Of a stretch of DNA of 64,000 nt, positions 26,526 through 36,606 are shown piece after piece. Below the pieces are notes generated by a model that saw only the letters and a program-made list of their open reading frames with translations, had not been told where the DNA came from and searched no databases. How positions within the stretch are numbered: position 1 is the first letter of the stretch; every line of letters begins with the position of its first letter. The translations under genes were made by a program, and so were the position numbers. Source of the stretch: Variovorax paradoxus EPS (GTDB taxonomy: Bacteria > Pseudomonadota > Gammaproteobacteria > Burkholderiales > Burkholderiaceae_C); NCBI RefSeq assembly GCF_000184745.1, contig NC_014931.1:4464001-4528000 (forward strand). The letters are read 5' to 3'.

Positions 26526-27473
26526 ATGACCGTGCTCTTTCTGCTCCTCAAGATCTCCGTCACGGTGGTGCTCGTGGCCTCCGTCCTCGAGGCGCTGGTG
26601 CTCTCCTGGCGCAACGGCTGGGCAAGCTACGACTGGAAGGCGGCCGGCGTCTCGGTGTTCGACTTTCTCGTGCGCGAATACCCGCTGCGCTGGCTGCTGC
26701 CGGTGGCCTTCTGGACCGGCGCGATGGACTGGTTCTGGAACCACCGCCTCTTCACCCTGCCGATGGACCACTGGAGCGGCTGGGTCGCCTGCTTCATCGG
26801 CCAGGAGTTCTGCTACTACTGGTACCACCGCGCCGCCCACCGGGTGCGCTGGTTCTGGTGCACCCACGCCATCCATCATTCGCCGAACCAGCTCAACCTG
26901 TCGGCCGCCTACCGCTTCGGCTGGACCGGCAAGCTCACCGGCACGCTGCTGTTCTTCATGCTGGCGCCGCTGCTGGGCATGCCGCCCAAGGTGATCCTGC
27001 TGATGCTCACGCTGAACCTGCTCTACCAGTTCTGGATTCATGCGACCTGGATTCCGCGCCTCGGGCCGCTGGAATGGGTGCTCAACACGCCCTCGGCGCA
27101 CCGGGTGCACCACGCCTCGAACCTCGAATACCTGGACGGCAACTACGGCGGCGTGCTCATCGTGTTTGACCGGCTCTTCGGCACCTACATTCCCGAGCGC
27201 GCCGATCTGCCCTGCCGCTACGGGCTGGTGAACCCGATCACCTCGCACAACATCCTGGAGATCGAGTTCACCCACTGGCGCGGGCTGTTGCGCGACCTGC
27301 ATTCGGCGCGCTCGGTGCGTGCGTTCGTGGGATACCTCGTCAAGCCGCCGGGCTGGCGTCCGGATGGGCCCGGCGACACCACCGAGGAACTGCGGCAGCG
27401 CGCCGCCCTCCGGCCCGTAACGCCGCCTTCCGCACCCGATTTCATTCCCCTTCCAGTCAAGGAGTTGTCATGA
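26526..27473 (+). CDS. Sterol desaturase / fatty acid hydroxylase family protein
   Basis: A 315-residue membrane di-iron enzyme. The His clusters that bind iron are visible: WYHRAAHRVRWFW, THAIHHSPNQLN, HRVHHASN and later THWRG. The first helices are at about 2-25 and 55-75. Family members hydroxylate or desaturate sterols, carotenoids or lipid chains; the substrate here is unknown. Its stop overlaps the start of the next gene in ATGA, and the downstream genes form a continuous overlapping chain through 29723. Confidence 0.88.
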   Translation: MTVLFLLLKISVTVVLVASVLEALVLSWRNGWASYDWKAAGVSVFDFLVREYPLRWLLPVAFWTGAMDWFWNHRLFTLPMDHWSGWVACFIGQEFCYYWYHRAAHRVRWFWCTHAIHHSPNQLNLSAAYRFGWTGKLTGTLLFFMLAPLLGMPPKVILLMLTLNLLYQFWIHATWIPRLGPLEWVLNTPSAHRVHHASNLEYLDGNYGGVLIVFDRLFGTYIPERADLPCRYGLVNPITSHNILEIEFTHWRGLLRDLHSARSVRAFVGYLVKPPGWRPDGPGDTTEELRQRAALRPVTPPSAPDFIPLPVKELS

Positions 27474-27772
27474 ACACCACCACCTCCACCTCCAATACCT
27501 CGCGTCCCGACCTCGAAAAGCTCGCCCGCCGCCGCGCCGGCGCCAAGATGGGCTGGTACATCCACGCCTTCGTCTATGTGCTGGTCAACATCGGGCTGGT
27601 CGGGCTCTCGGCCGCCAAGGGGCACACCTGGGCGATGTATCCGCTGATGGGTTGGGGCCTCGGCCTCCTCATCCACGGCGCGGTGATCTGGCTTCTTGCG
27701 CCCGGCGGCGGCTTCTACGAGCGGCTCGTGGCACGCGAGCGCCGCGCACTGGGCGCCGGGGAGCACGGGTGA
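27470..27772 (+). CDS. 2TM-domain membrane protein
   Basis: A 100-residue protein with two hydrophobic helices, WYIHAFVYVLVNIGLVGLSA and PLMGWGLGLLIHGAVIWLLA, after a positively charged segment. This matches the small '2TM domain' family, often found fused or next to LytS-type histidine kinases. It overlaps the desaturase stop (ATGA) and its own stop overlaps the kinase GTG start, which suggests translational coupling and a role in the kinase's membrane complex. Confidence 0.82.
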   Translation: MNTTTSTSNTSRPDLEKLARRRAGAKMGWYIHAFVYVLVNIGLVGLSAAKGHTWAMYPLMGWGLGLLIHGAVIWLLAPGGGFYERLVARERRALGAGEHG

Positions 27773-28857
27773 CCCCTGAAGCGCTGCCCCGGTTTCGCGC
27801 GGAGAACTTCCGCAACATGCTGCGGCATGGCCTGATCACCGTCGCCTTCTGTTGCCTCATCGGCTCGGCGTTGGCCATCTCGGGCAACGGCAGTTGGGAA
27901 TCTCAGATGGTGTATTCGCTGTCGATCGGAACGATCAGCTGGCTCGTCATCGACACCGGCCGGCTGATCCTGAGCGGCAGCAAGGAGGTGCTGTGGCCGC
28001 ACGGGCTCTGGGGCTACGGCCTGGTGGCGCTGGGCGTCACCGTCGGCTTTCTTGCCGGCAATGCAATAGGCGACGCCTGGATCGGTGTGCCGCCGATGGA
28101 ATTCCGCAATCTCGCCACGCGCAAGATGACGTCGACCATCGTCATCACCCTGGTTGCCACCATCGGCATGTGCTACTTCTTCTTCAGCCTCGGCAAGAGC
28201 AAGCACATGCAGGGCCAGCTCGACCTGGCGCAGCGCAACGCCACCGAAGCAAGGCTCAAGCTGCTGGAGACGCAGCTCGAGCCGCACATGCTGTTCAACA
28301 CGCTCGCGAACCTGCGCGTGCTGATCACCGCCGACCCGCCGCGCGCGGTGGCGATGCTCGACCGCCTCAACAGCTATCTGCGCATGACGCTCAGCGGCTC
28401 GCGCGCGCTGGCACATCCGCTCTCGGCCGAGTTCGACCGGCTGGGCGACTACCTCGAGCTGATGTCGGTGCGCATGGGCGAGCGCCTGCGCTACACGCTC
28501 GACCTGCCCGAGGACCTGCGCGATGTTCCGGTGCCGCCGCTCCTCTTGCAGCCGCTGGTGGAGAACAGCATCCGCCACGGGCTGGAGCCCAAGGTCGAGG
28601 GCGGCGAGATCGCCGTGCGCGCGCGCCGGAACGGAGACCGGCTGGTCATCGAAGTGAACGACACCGGCGTCGGGCTCGATGCGGCGTTGCCCTCCGACTC
28701 TGAAGAAGGCGGCAGCGGCTTCGGGCTCGAACAGGTGCGCGAGCGCCTGGCCACGGTGTTCGGCCCGCAAAGCGAGATGCACCTCGCGGCCGCACCGGCC
28801 GGCGGCACCTGCGCCACGCTGAGCTTTCCTCTGCCGGCAGCGGCTGCTGCCTCATGA
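27769..28857 (+). CDS. LytS/YpdA-type sensor histidine kinase
   Basis: About 362 residues. Three or four membrane helices (about 20-140) lead to a His_kinase domain whose phospho-acceptor region is LEPHMLFNTLANLRVLI, then a HATPase domain with VPPLLLQPLVENSIRHGLEP and VNDTGVGLD. The GTG at 27769 is chosen because it overlaps the previous stop as GTGA; an internal ATG at 27817 would cut into the first helix region. The stop overlaps the response regulator start, so the two are made together. Confidence 0.88.
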   Translation: MTPEALPRFRAENFRNMLRHGLITVAFCCLIGSALAISGNGSWESQMVYSLSIGTISWLVIDTGRLILSGSKEVLWPHGLWGYGLVALGVTVGFLAGNAIGDAWIGVPPMEFRNLATRKMTSTIVITLVATIGMCYFFFSLGKSKHMQGQLDLAQRNATEARLKLLETQLEPHMLFNTLANLRVLITADPPRAVAMLDRLNSYLRMTLSGSRALAHPLSAEFDRLGDYLELMSVRMGERLRYTLDLPEDLRDVPVPPLLLQPLVENSIRHGLEPKVEGGEIAVRARRNGDRLVIEVNDTGVGLDAALPSDSEEGGSGFGLEQVRERLATVFGPQSEMHLAAAPAGGTCATLSFPLPAAAAAS

Positions 28858-29723
28858 ATGCGACGACAACCACGATGAACCCCACCGCACTGATCGCCGA
28901 AGACGAACCCCTTCTGGCCCAAGCCCTCAAGGCCGAACTGGCCGCCGCGTGGCCCGAACTGCAGATCGTCGCCACCGCCGGCGACGGCCGCAGCGCGGTG
29001 CGCGAGGCGCTGCGCCTCTTGCCGCAGGTGCTGTTCTTCGACATCCGCATGCCAGGCCTCGACGGCCTGGGCGCCGCCGCCGAGCTGGCCGACAGCTGGC
29101 CCACCGACGAGGCGCCGATGCCGCAGCTGGTGTTCGTTACCGCCTACGACGAATACGCCGCGCGCGCCTTCGAGGCAGAAGCCATCGACTACGTGCTCAA
29201 GCCCGTGCAGCCTGGGCGGTTGCAGAAGACCGTGGCGCGGCTGCAGCAGGCGCTGGCGGCGCAGCAGCCTTCGTCATCGGCCTCCCCTGCCGTAGCCAAC
29301 GACGAAGCGCTCGAACGAACCTTGGCGCAATGGCGCCAGGTACTCACCGCGGCCGGCACCGGCGCGGCCCTGCCGGCCGCGGCAGCCTCGGCACCGCTGC
29401 GGATGATTGCCGCCAGCGATGCCGGCGGCAGCACGGTGCGCATGGTGCCTATCGATGAAGTGCTGTATTTCGAGGCGGCCGACAAATACCTGCGGGTGCT
29501 CACCGCGACGCACGAGTACCTGATCCGCACGCCGCTCAAGCAGCTGCTGACGCAGCTCGACGCCGACGCCTTCTGGCAGGTGCACCGCGCGGTGGTGGTG
29601 CGAAGCGCGGCCATCGAATCGGTGCACCGCGACGAGGCCGGCAAGCTGCATCTCACGCTGCGCGGGCGAGCCGAGAAGATTCCGGTCAGCCGGCTCTACG
29701 CGCATCTGTTTCGCGCGATGTGA
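28854..29723 (+). CDS. LytTR-family response regulator
   Basis: A 289-residue regulator. The receiver domain has the acidic EDE cluster, phospho-acceptor Asp63 in FFDIRMPGLDG and Lys in VLKPVQPG. An Ala-rich linker joins it to a C-terminal LytTR DNA-binding domain (VRMVPIDEVLYFEAADKYLR, FWQVHRAVVVRSAAIESVHR). It is the partner of the kinase encoded just upstream (ATGA overlap). Targets are unknown, but the co-transcribed desaturase and 2TM genes are candidates. A strong terminator follows 23 bases after the stop. Confidence 0.92.
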   Translation: MNATTTTMNPTALIAEDEPLLAQALKAELAAAWPELQIVATAGDGRSAVREALRLLPQVLFFDIRMPGLDGLGAAAELADSWPTDEAPMPQLVFVTAYDEYAARAFEAEAIDYVLKPVQPGRLQKTVARLQQALAAQQPSSSASPAVANDEALERTLAQWRQVLTAAGTGAALPAAAASAPLRMIAASDAGGSTVRMVPIDEVLYFEAADKYLRVLTATHEYLIRTPLKQLLTQLDADAFWQVHRAVVVRSAAIESVHRDEAGKLHLTLRGRAEKIPVSRLYAHLFRAM

Positions 29724-29745
29724 AATCGCACGGCGAGCGCCCAGC

Positions 29746-29779
29746 AAAAAGCCGGCCCCTTTCGGGAGCCGGCTTTTTT
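29746..29779 (+). terminator. Rho-independent terminator after the two-component operon
   Basis: The stem AAAAAGCCGGC / GCCGGCTTTTTT closes over a CCCTTTCGGGA centre that can extend the pairing, and the stem ends in a run of six T. The A-run on the other side lets it also serve the minus-strand gene at 29806. Confidence 0.92.
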
Positions 29780-29805
29780 CATTTAGTCACGAATGCTGTG
29801 GCTGT

Positions 29806-30153
29806 TTAGCGCCAGTGGCCGTGACGGTGACCACGGTGGTACCCACCGCCGTAATAGCGGGGACCGTAGTAAGCCGGCGGCGCGTAATACACCGGCGCCG
29901 GACGGTAATACACCGGCGGCGGCGGACGGTAGTAGACCGGAGGCGGTGCGTAGTAAACCGGGGCCGGCGGCGCATAGACCGGAGCCGGGTAGTAGGCGGG
30001 ACCGCCCACGCCGACCGCCACGCCGGGGACGCCGACACCGATCGACCAGCTCACATCGCTGCGAGCGCTGGCCGAGGTGGCTGCGAACAATGCACCGGCT
30101 GCCACGACGCCCGCGGCAGCCCATTTGAAGAAGGTGGAACGTGTGAGGCTCAT
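29806..30153 (-). CDS. Small secreted Tyr/Pro-rich protein
   Basis: 115 residues with a clear signal peptide (FFKWAAAGVVAAGALFAATSASA). A short region SWSIGVGVPGVAVGVGGP follows, then repeats of the type PAPVYYAPPPVYYRPPPPVY, and a Gly/His/Arg-rich end (HRGHRHGHWR). Similar proteins are widespread in Comamonadaceae without a known function. AAGGAG eight bases before the ATG supports the start. It is divergent from glnS. Confidence 0.8.
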   Translation of the reverse strand: MSLTRSTFFKWAAAGVVAAGALFAATSASARSDVSWSIGVGVPGVAVGVGGPAYYPAPVYAPPAPVYYAPPPVYYRPPPPVYYRPAPVYYAPPAYYGPRYYGGGYHRGHRHGHWR

Positions 30154-30300
30154 GATGTTGACTCCTTGTTTCGGGGGCACTGTCCGGGTCTGGACCGCCC
30201 ATGTGTGTATTGAACGCGGCAATTGCAAACGGGGTGCACCGGCCATTGTGAAGAACGTTGCCAAAGGTAACCCACAGAGGGCGCCCTCTAGAATGAAGCA

Positions 30301-32121
<1,821 letters not shown>

Positions 32122-32193
32122 TAGCCTCTTTTTAAAGATATTGAACCATATGCCAAATCCATCATTGGCAATGAATGAGCATTCAAAAAATAA

Positions 32194-33003
32194 ATGAGAC
32201 CCCTACTTAGATGGGCTGGCAGTAAAAAGCAATTAATTGGCCACCTTCGGCCCTATTGGGAGGCGTCTTTGGCTCAGCGCTATGTCGAACCATTTGCGGG
32301 TTCTGCTGCTTTATTTTTCGATATTGAGCCAAAAGCAGCCCTATTGGGGGATGTTAATTCTTTGCTGGTCGAGTTCTACACTGCGCTCCGCGATACACCA
32401 GATCGAATCTTTCAACTTACTTCATCCTGGGCGATCAACAAAGAAAAATATTATGAAATCCGCGCCTCCCTAATAGTAGAAAAAGACCCGATTTTGCGAA
32501 GCGCAATGTTTTTTTATTTGAACAGGAATTGCTTTAACGGCATATTTCGAACAAACATGCGTGGCGAATTTAATGTGCCTTTTGCCGCAACAAAAACCGG
32601 CGCCATGCCGGATATCAGCGAAATAAAACAGGCCGCCTTACTTTTAAAAAACACGAAGATTGAAAAAAAAGATTTTCGAGAAATACTAAAAAAAGTCAAG
32701 GCAGATGATTTTGTTTTTCTTGACCCCCCTTATGCAGTCGAAAATAGACGAATATTTGTTCAGTACAACGCCCAGACATTTGGGCTAGCTGACCTAGAGG
32801 AGCTATCCGATACATTGCATTGCATTGATGCCCTGGGAGCAAAATTTGTAATGTCATACGCAATTTCGGCTGAAGCACTTCACTATTTTGATTACTGGAA
32901 CGTCCGACGCGTTACATGCCAACGTAATGTCGCCGGCTTTTCAAGTCATCGGAGAAAAGCGGTGGAATTGATAGTTTCGAATATGGAAAAGGCATCACCA
33001 TGA
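32194..33003 (+). CDS. D12-class (Dam-like) adenine-N6 DNA methyltransferase
   Basis: 269 residues with the alpha-class order of motifs: RWAGSKKQL at 6-14, the AdoMet-binding PFAGSAA at 33-39, and the catalytic DPPY at 177-180 in FVFLDPPYAVENR. The C-terminal FSSHRRKAVELIVSN is also typical of Dam/T4 Dam enzymes. It should methylate adenine in a short target; GATC is a guess from family. No restriction enzyme gene is beside it within the cassette. It is AT-rich with codon use unlike glnS. Its stop overlaps the next start in ATGA (33000-33003). Confidence 0.9.
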   Translation: MRPLLRWAGSKKQLIGHLRPYWEASLAQRYVEPFAGSAALFFDIEPKAALLGDVNSLLVEFYTALRDTPDRIFQLTSSWAINKEKYYEIRASLIVEKDPILRSAMFFYLNRNCFNGIFRTNMRGEFNVPFAATKTGAMPDISEIKQAALLLKNTKIEKKDFREILKKVKADDFVFLDPPYAVENRRIFVQYNAQTFGLADLEELSDTLHCIDALGAKFVMSYAISAEALHYFDYWNVRRVTCQRNVAGFSSHRRKAVELIVSNMEKASP

Positions 33004-34043
33004 ATATTCAAGAATCTCTACCTCTTGATTCCAAGGTACAGTCGGCTGCAGAGTTGCTCACTTTGCCAGCTCAACAACTTGTTCCTAACCCGCAAAATCC
33101 ACGCGTTCTTTTTGATCCTGAGCCGTTACGCGATTTAAAACAAAATATCGCACTTCACGGAGTTTTAGTTCCTTTGACCGTTTTCCGACTTCCCGACGGA
33201 AAACGCTTCGGTATTCTGGATGGAGCACGGCGGCATCGTTGCTGCAGCGAATTACTAGAAGAAGGAATAGCAATAGAAATTCCCTGCAATATTGTAGTCC
33301 CTCCAAATAAATTGGCAGGACTGCTATATATGTTCAATATTCACAACTTCAGAGAGGCTTGGGAGCTAATGCCAACAGCTCTTAGTCTGAGCATTGTGAT
33401 AGAAGAACTCGGTGAAACAGATACAAAAAAGCTCTCTAACCTAACCGGGTTAAGCGAACCGCAGGTTGAACGATGCAAACTCCTCTTAAACGTTGACGAT
33501 GATCTTCGCCAACTATCGCTGGACCCTAATCCCAAAACAAGAATCCCATCGAATTTCTGGATTGAGGCGATTCCAATCGTTGAACTAACAAGGATCGAAC
33601 TACCCGATCTCTATGAGTCTATGGGTGAAAGAGGAATCCTTGAGCGATTTGTTGAAAAATATCGCAGGAAAAAAATAAAAAGCGTCATCCATTTTCGACG
33701 AATTGCAGAGGCCTTTACTAACGTTGAGGATGATCCTGTTGGGAAAGATCAAGCCGCCACGTTATTACGTCGCTATATAAATGAAATCGACCTCGAAACA
33801 CGCGCTGCATTTGATGCTTTTGTTCAAGATGCAAGAAAAGTTAAGGGTGCCCTTGAAGCGTGTAGCACGTTCGTAAATGCGCTCGGCCGCATTAATGTCG
33901 AGCACGTAACCGATCAACGCCCAGAGTTGGTCGAGGCTTTGAAATCTGCAAAGACATACATCGACGGCCTTCTTAATAAATTATCAGGCGAAGATGACCC
34001 AACGCTCTTCGACGATAGTGACGAAGATGGCGATGAAGAATGA
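33000..34043 (+). CDS. ParB/Srx-fold protein with HTH (ParB-like)
   Basis: 347 residues. The N-terminal ParB-like domain (about 20-105) contains LVPNPQNPR and LDGARRHRCC, the position where chromosomal ParB has its GERR nucleotide-binding motif; here Glu is Ala. A helix-turn-helix region follows (KKLSNLTGLSEPQVERCKLL, about 140-160), then a helical part and a very acidic C-terminus (DDPTLFDDSDEDGDEE). No ParA partner is present, so plasmid or chromosome partition is unlikely; ParB-fold proteins also act as nucleases, CTP switches or adaptors in conflict systems. It overlaps both neighbours by four bases. Confidence 0.82.
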   Translation: MNIQESLPLDSKVQSAAELLTLPAQQLVPNPQNPRVLFDPEPLRDLKQNIALHGVLVPLTVFRLPDGKRFGILDGARRHRCCSELLEEGIAIEIPCNIVVPPNKLAGLLYMFNIHNFREAWELMPTALSLSIVIEELGETDTKKLSNLTGLSEPQVERCKLLLNVDDDLRQLSLDPNPKTRIPSNFWIEAIPIVELTRIELPDLYESMGERGILERFVEKYRRKKIKSVIHFRRIAEAFTNVEDDPVGKDQAATLLRRYINEIDLETRAAFDAFVQDARKVKGALEACSTFVNALGRINVEHVTDQRPELVEALKSAKTYIDGLLNKLSGEDDPTLFDDSDEDGDEE

Positions 34044-34879
34044 ATCTCGCTGATTTCATCTTTGCGGCTCGAATCGCCTACCGATTCCGAAGATACCGCC
34101 CCCAGCGAGTTTCAATAAAATCGGTCCTTGCGTGGTTATCCCAGTATCCACTTGAGGAAAGGCAAATAATAAAACAAACAGCACTTCATCTAAAATGCGT
34201 TACCGATAGCGTGATGCTTCGCGATCTTCTGGATCGCAATTCACAGCTCCTAAGAACTCTCAGCGAAGCAAAAATCCCCAATAAGAACATTATTTATGTC
34301 AGCATTAGCGAAGCTGGAAGTAGCAGTCATGTTGTTTTAAATATGCTACGGGATCAAGCTCGCTTAGAAGTAATGGGCTGCAAACTTTTAGATGCAGGAA
34401 ATGCAGGCAAACTTCATGAAACCACAGCCAAACTTGAAAGCGGCGCGATCATTTATGTAGATGATTTTTCGGGAAGTGGAACCCAATTTTGTAGTCAACG
34501 CGAAATGATTGGAGGCTATATTGTGGGGAATTTCTCGGAATATTTTTTACTCCATACTATCTGCGAAGAAGCCATTCCGCATATTGCCAAAACAGGCGTG
34601 GTTGTATGGCAATCCCAGATACACGAAAAGCATGTTCGCCCTCTTAATGAAGCAAGTTCGCTTCTTAAGCCAACAGATCGTGCAACATTGGTTGCGCGTG
34701 CAACAGCCATAGCAAAAAAAGGTGGGCTTGGCTATCGAAGCCTTGCGTCGATGATTGTTTTCGAAAGAAACACTCCCAATACGGTTCCACTAGTTTTTCG
34801 TGGAGATAAAGGCCAACGATCCTTTAAGGGTTTTATTCCTCGAACGACGGATTTACCGCCTCATTCTTTACTCCTTTAA
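34040..34879 (+). CDS. Phosphoribosyltransferase-fold protein (PRTase-like)
   Basis: 279 residues. The PRPP-loop-like motif VDDFSGSGT (140-148) preceded by hydrophobic AIIY fits type I phosphoribosyltransferases. Upstream, IIYVSISEAGSSSHVVLNML resembles the first strand and loop of the fold, and the C-terminus is Lys/Arg-rich. It is not a known purine or pyrimidine salvage enzyme. Comparable PRTase-fold proteins occur as effectors in type III retrons and in predicted conflict operons (PRTase-CE). It is last in the cassette and its start overlaps the ParB-like stop in ATGA. Confidence 0.72.
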   Translation: MNLADFIFAARIAYRFRRYRPQRVSIKSVLAWLSQYPLEERQIIKQTALHLKCVTDSVMLRDLLDRNSQLLRTLSEAKIPNKNIIYVSISEAGSSSHVVLNMLRDQARLEVMGCKLLDAGNAGKLHETTAKLESGAIIYVDDFSGSGTQFCSQREMIGGYIVGNFSEYFLLHTICEEAIPHIAKTGVVVWQSQIHEKHVRPLNEASSLLKPTDRATLVARATAIAKKGGLGYRSLASMIVFERNTPNTVPLVFRGDKGQRSFKGFIPRTTDLPPHSLLL

Positions 34880-34999
34880 ATTTAATTTTTGACGCCGAAT
34901 TATTCGCCTGAAACGCGTCCCTTTATAGCTTCGCGGCGTTAATCGACGTCAGTAGTGCTCGATGCAGCGAAGGATGTCGGCCAGCTATCCTGCGGCGTC

Positions 35000-35548
35000 A
35001 TGACTTTCCCAAATACTTCCCGCCTCATCCGCTTCAACAAGCCCTACGGCGTCCTCAGCCAGTTCACCCCCGAGGGCCGATGGCGTGGGCTGAAAGATTT
35101 CATCGACATCCCCGACGTCTACGTCGCCGGCCGCCTCGATGCCGACAGCGAAGGCCTGCTGCTCCTTACCAACGACGGCCAGCTCCAGGCGCGCATCGCC
35201 GATCCGCGCTTCAAGATGGAGAAGACCTATTGGGTGCAGGTGGAGGGTGTGCCGACCGAAGAGGCGCTCGCCGCGCTGCGCCAGGGCGTGCAACTCAACG
35301 ACGGCCTCACGCGCCCTGCCCGCGCCAGCCTGCTCGATCCGCCGCCCGATGTGTGGCCGCGGCAACCGCCGATTCGCGAGCGCAAGAGTATTCCGACCGC
35401 ATGGCTGGAGCTGGCGATCAGCGAAGGCCGCAACCGGCAGGTGCGGCGCATGACCGCCGCTGTCGGGCTGCCCACGCTTCGCCTGATCCGGGCCGCCATC
35501 GGGCCGCACACGCTTGATGGATTGGCGCCCGGCACCTGGCGCGAGTAA
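35000..35548 (+). CDS. rluE: 23S rRNA pseudouridine synthase, RluE-type
   Basis: 182 residues of the RsuA/RluB/RluE group. The catalytic Asp47 is in [18 protein letters not shown], followed by KTYWVQVEG and the signature [16 protein letters not shown]. There is no S4 domain, which together with length fits RluE (U2457 of 23S rRNA in E. coli). The Met at 35000 directly precedes the conserved [14 protein letters not shown]; an upstream in-frame Met at 34955 reaches into the cassette's right border and is not conserved. Composition is back to GC-rich here. Confidence 0.92.
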   Translation: MTFPNTSRLIRFNKPYGVLSQFTPEGRWRGLKDFIDIPDVYVAGRLDADSEGLLLLTNDGQLQARIADPRFKMEKTYWVQVEGVPTEEALAALRQGVQLNDGLTRPARASLLDPPPDVWPRQPPIRERKSIPTAWLELAISEGRNRQVRRMTAAVGLPTLRLIRAAIGPHTLDGLAPGTWRE

Positions 35549-35606
35549 CAACGAACGCGGCCGCGCGACGTCACAGACAAAACCTCTTTCATTCAATCCT
35601 CCCTTC

Positions 35607-36533
35607 ATGCACGACAACATCCGAACCACCTCGCCCGACCTCCTCACGCCCGCACTGATGAATCGCCGCAGCGCATTGCTCGGCACGCTGGGCTTGCTCG
35701 CGCTGCCCGCAACGCAGGCCGTCGCGGCTGCGCCCGCGAAGTCGAAGCAGACACAAACGCAGAAGCACCCCGACGTCTGGCCGCACGCGTCACAGGTGCC
35801 GGGCGGCGTGGCGCGCCTGTCGCTCGGCCCGAGCGCCAAACGCCCGGCCGCCTTTGCAGGCGACGTGCCCTTGCTCGTTGTGGGTGACGCCATCGAATGG
35901 ACAGCGCTGGTCGGCATCCCGCTCGCAGCCACGCCCGGCGAGGCGAGCATCACGGTGCGCACCGAGAGCGGGAGCGAAAGACAGGTCGCCTACACGGTCA
36001 CCGACAAGCAGTACCGCGAACAGCGCCTGACAGTGGCGCCGCGCACGGTCGACCTCTCGCCCGAAGACGAAGCGCGCTACGTGCGCGAACGCGACCACCT
36101 GACCGGCGTGATGGCCACGCTCACTGACCTGCGGCCCGATGCTGTGCTGCAGATGCGCGTGCCCGTGCCGGGTCGCCGCTCCAGTTCGTTCGGCCTGCGC
36201 CGCGTGTTCAACGGGCAGTCGCGCAATCCGCACAGCGGGATGGACATCGCGGCCCGCACGGGCACGCCGGTGCTGGCGCCGCTGCCGGGGCGGGTGATCG
36301 ATACGGGGGACTATTTCTTCAACGGCGGCACGGTGTGGCTCGACCATGGCGGCGGGCTGCTGACGATGTATTGCCATCTGAGCCGGGTGGATGTGAAGGT
36401 GGGGGATGTGATGAAGACGGGGGAACAGTTGGCTGCGGTGGGCGCGACCGGGCGGGTGACGGGGCCGCATCTGCATTGGTCTGTGATGTTGAATCGGGCG
36501 ATGGTGGACCCGGCGTTGTTCATTGCGGCTTGA
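35607..36533 (+). CDS. M23-family peptidoglycan endopeptidase
   Basis: About 308 residues. A signal region (MNRRSALLGTLGLLALPATQ, with paired Arg as in Tat signals) leads to an N-terminal beta domain. The LytM/M23 domain has zinc ligands in RNPHSGMDIAA and PHLHW, with GGGLLTMYCHLS between. It should cleave peptide cross-links in the periplasm. Two starts are possible: 35607 (used) and 35658, the latter giving a more typical signal peptide. It overlaps no neighbour and lies 58 bases after rluE. Confidence 0.9.
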   Translation: MHDNIRTTSPDLLTPALMNRRSALLGTLGLLALPATQAVAAAPAKSKQTQTQKHPDVWPHASQVPGGVARLSLGPSAKRPAAFAGDVPLLVVGDAIEWTALVGIPLAATPGEASITVRTESGSERQVAYTVTDKQYREQRLTVAPRTVDLSPEDEARYVRERDHLTGVMATLTDLRPDAVLQMRVPVPGRRSSSFGLRRVFNGQSRNPHSGMDIAARTGTPVLAPLPGRVIDTGDYFFNGGTVWLDHGGGLLTMYCHLSRVDVKVGDVMKTGEQLAAVGATGRVTGPHLHWSVMLNRAMVDPALFIAA

Positions 36534-36606
36534 GTAATCACCCTGAGTTCCGGATTCCGCTCGCCTCATAAACTCGCGCCATTCCAACGAGGGGCGGGTT
36601 GAGGCG

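Larger units (their letters stand above)
32122..34940. other. AT-rich acquired cassette between glnS and rluE
   Basis: Composition changes abruptly here. A sampled 60-base line in glnS has 43 G/C, a line inside the cassette (32641) has 14, and another (33001) has 26. Three co-directional genes with 4-base overlaps fill it. No integrase, transposase, tRNA or obvious flanking direct repeat was seen. A short inverted repeat, TGCCAA/TTGGCA at 32151-32170, precedes the first gene and could be an operator. Confidence 0.85.

Noticed and set aside
32194..33003. Cassette methylase as half of a classical restriction-modification system
   Set aside because: No endonuclease fold is recognisable in either partner, and the Mrr-like gene at 36607 has native composition and is separated by rluE and the M23 gene.
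33000..34043. ParB-like gene as evidence of an integrated plasmid partition locus
   Set aside because: No ParA, replication protein or parS-like repeats are present and the neighbours are a methylase and a PRTase-fold protein.
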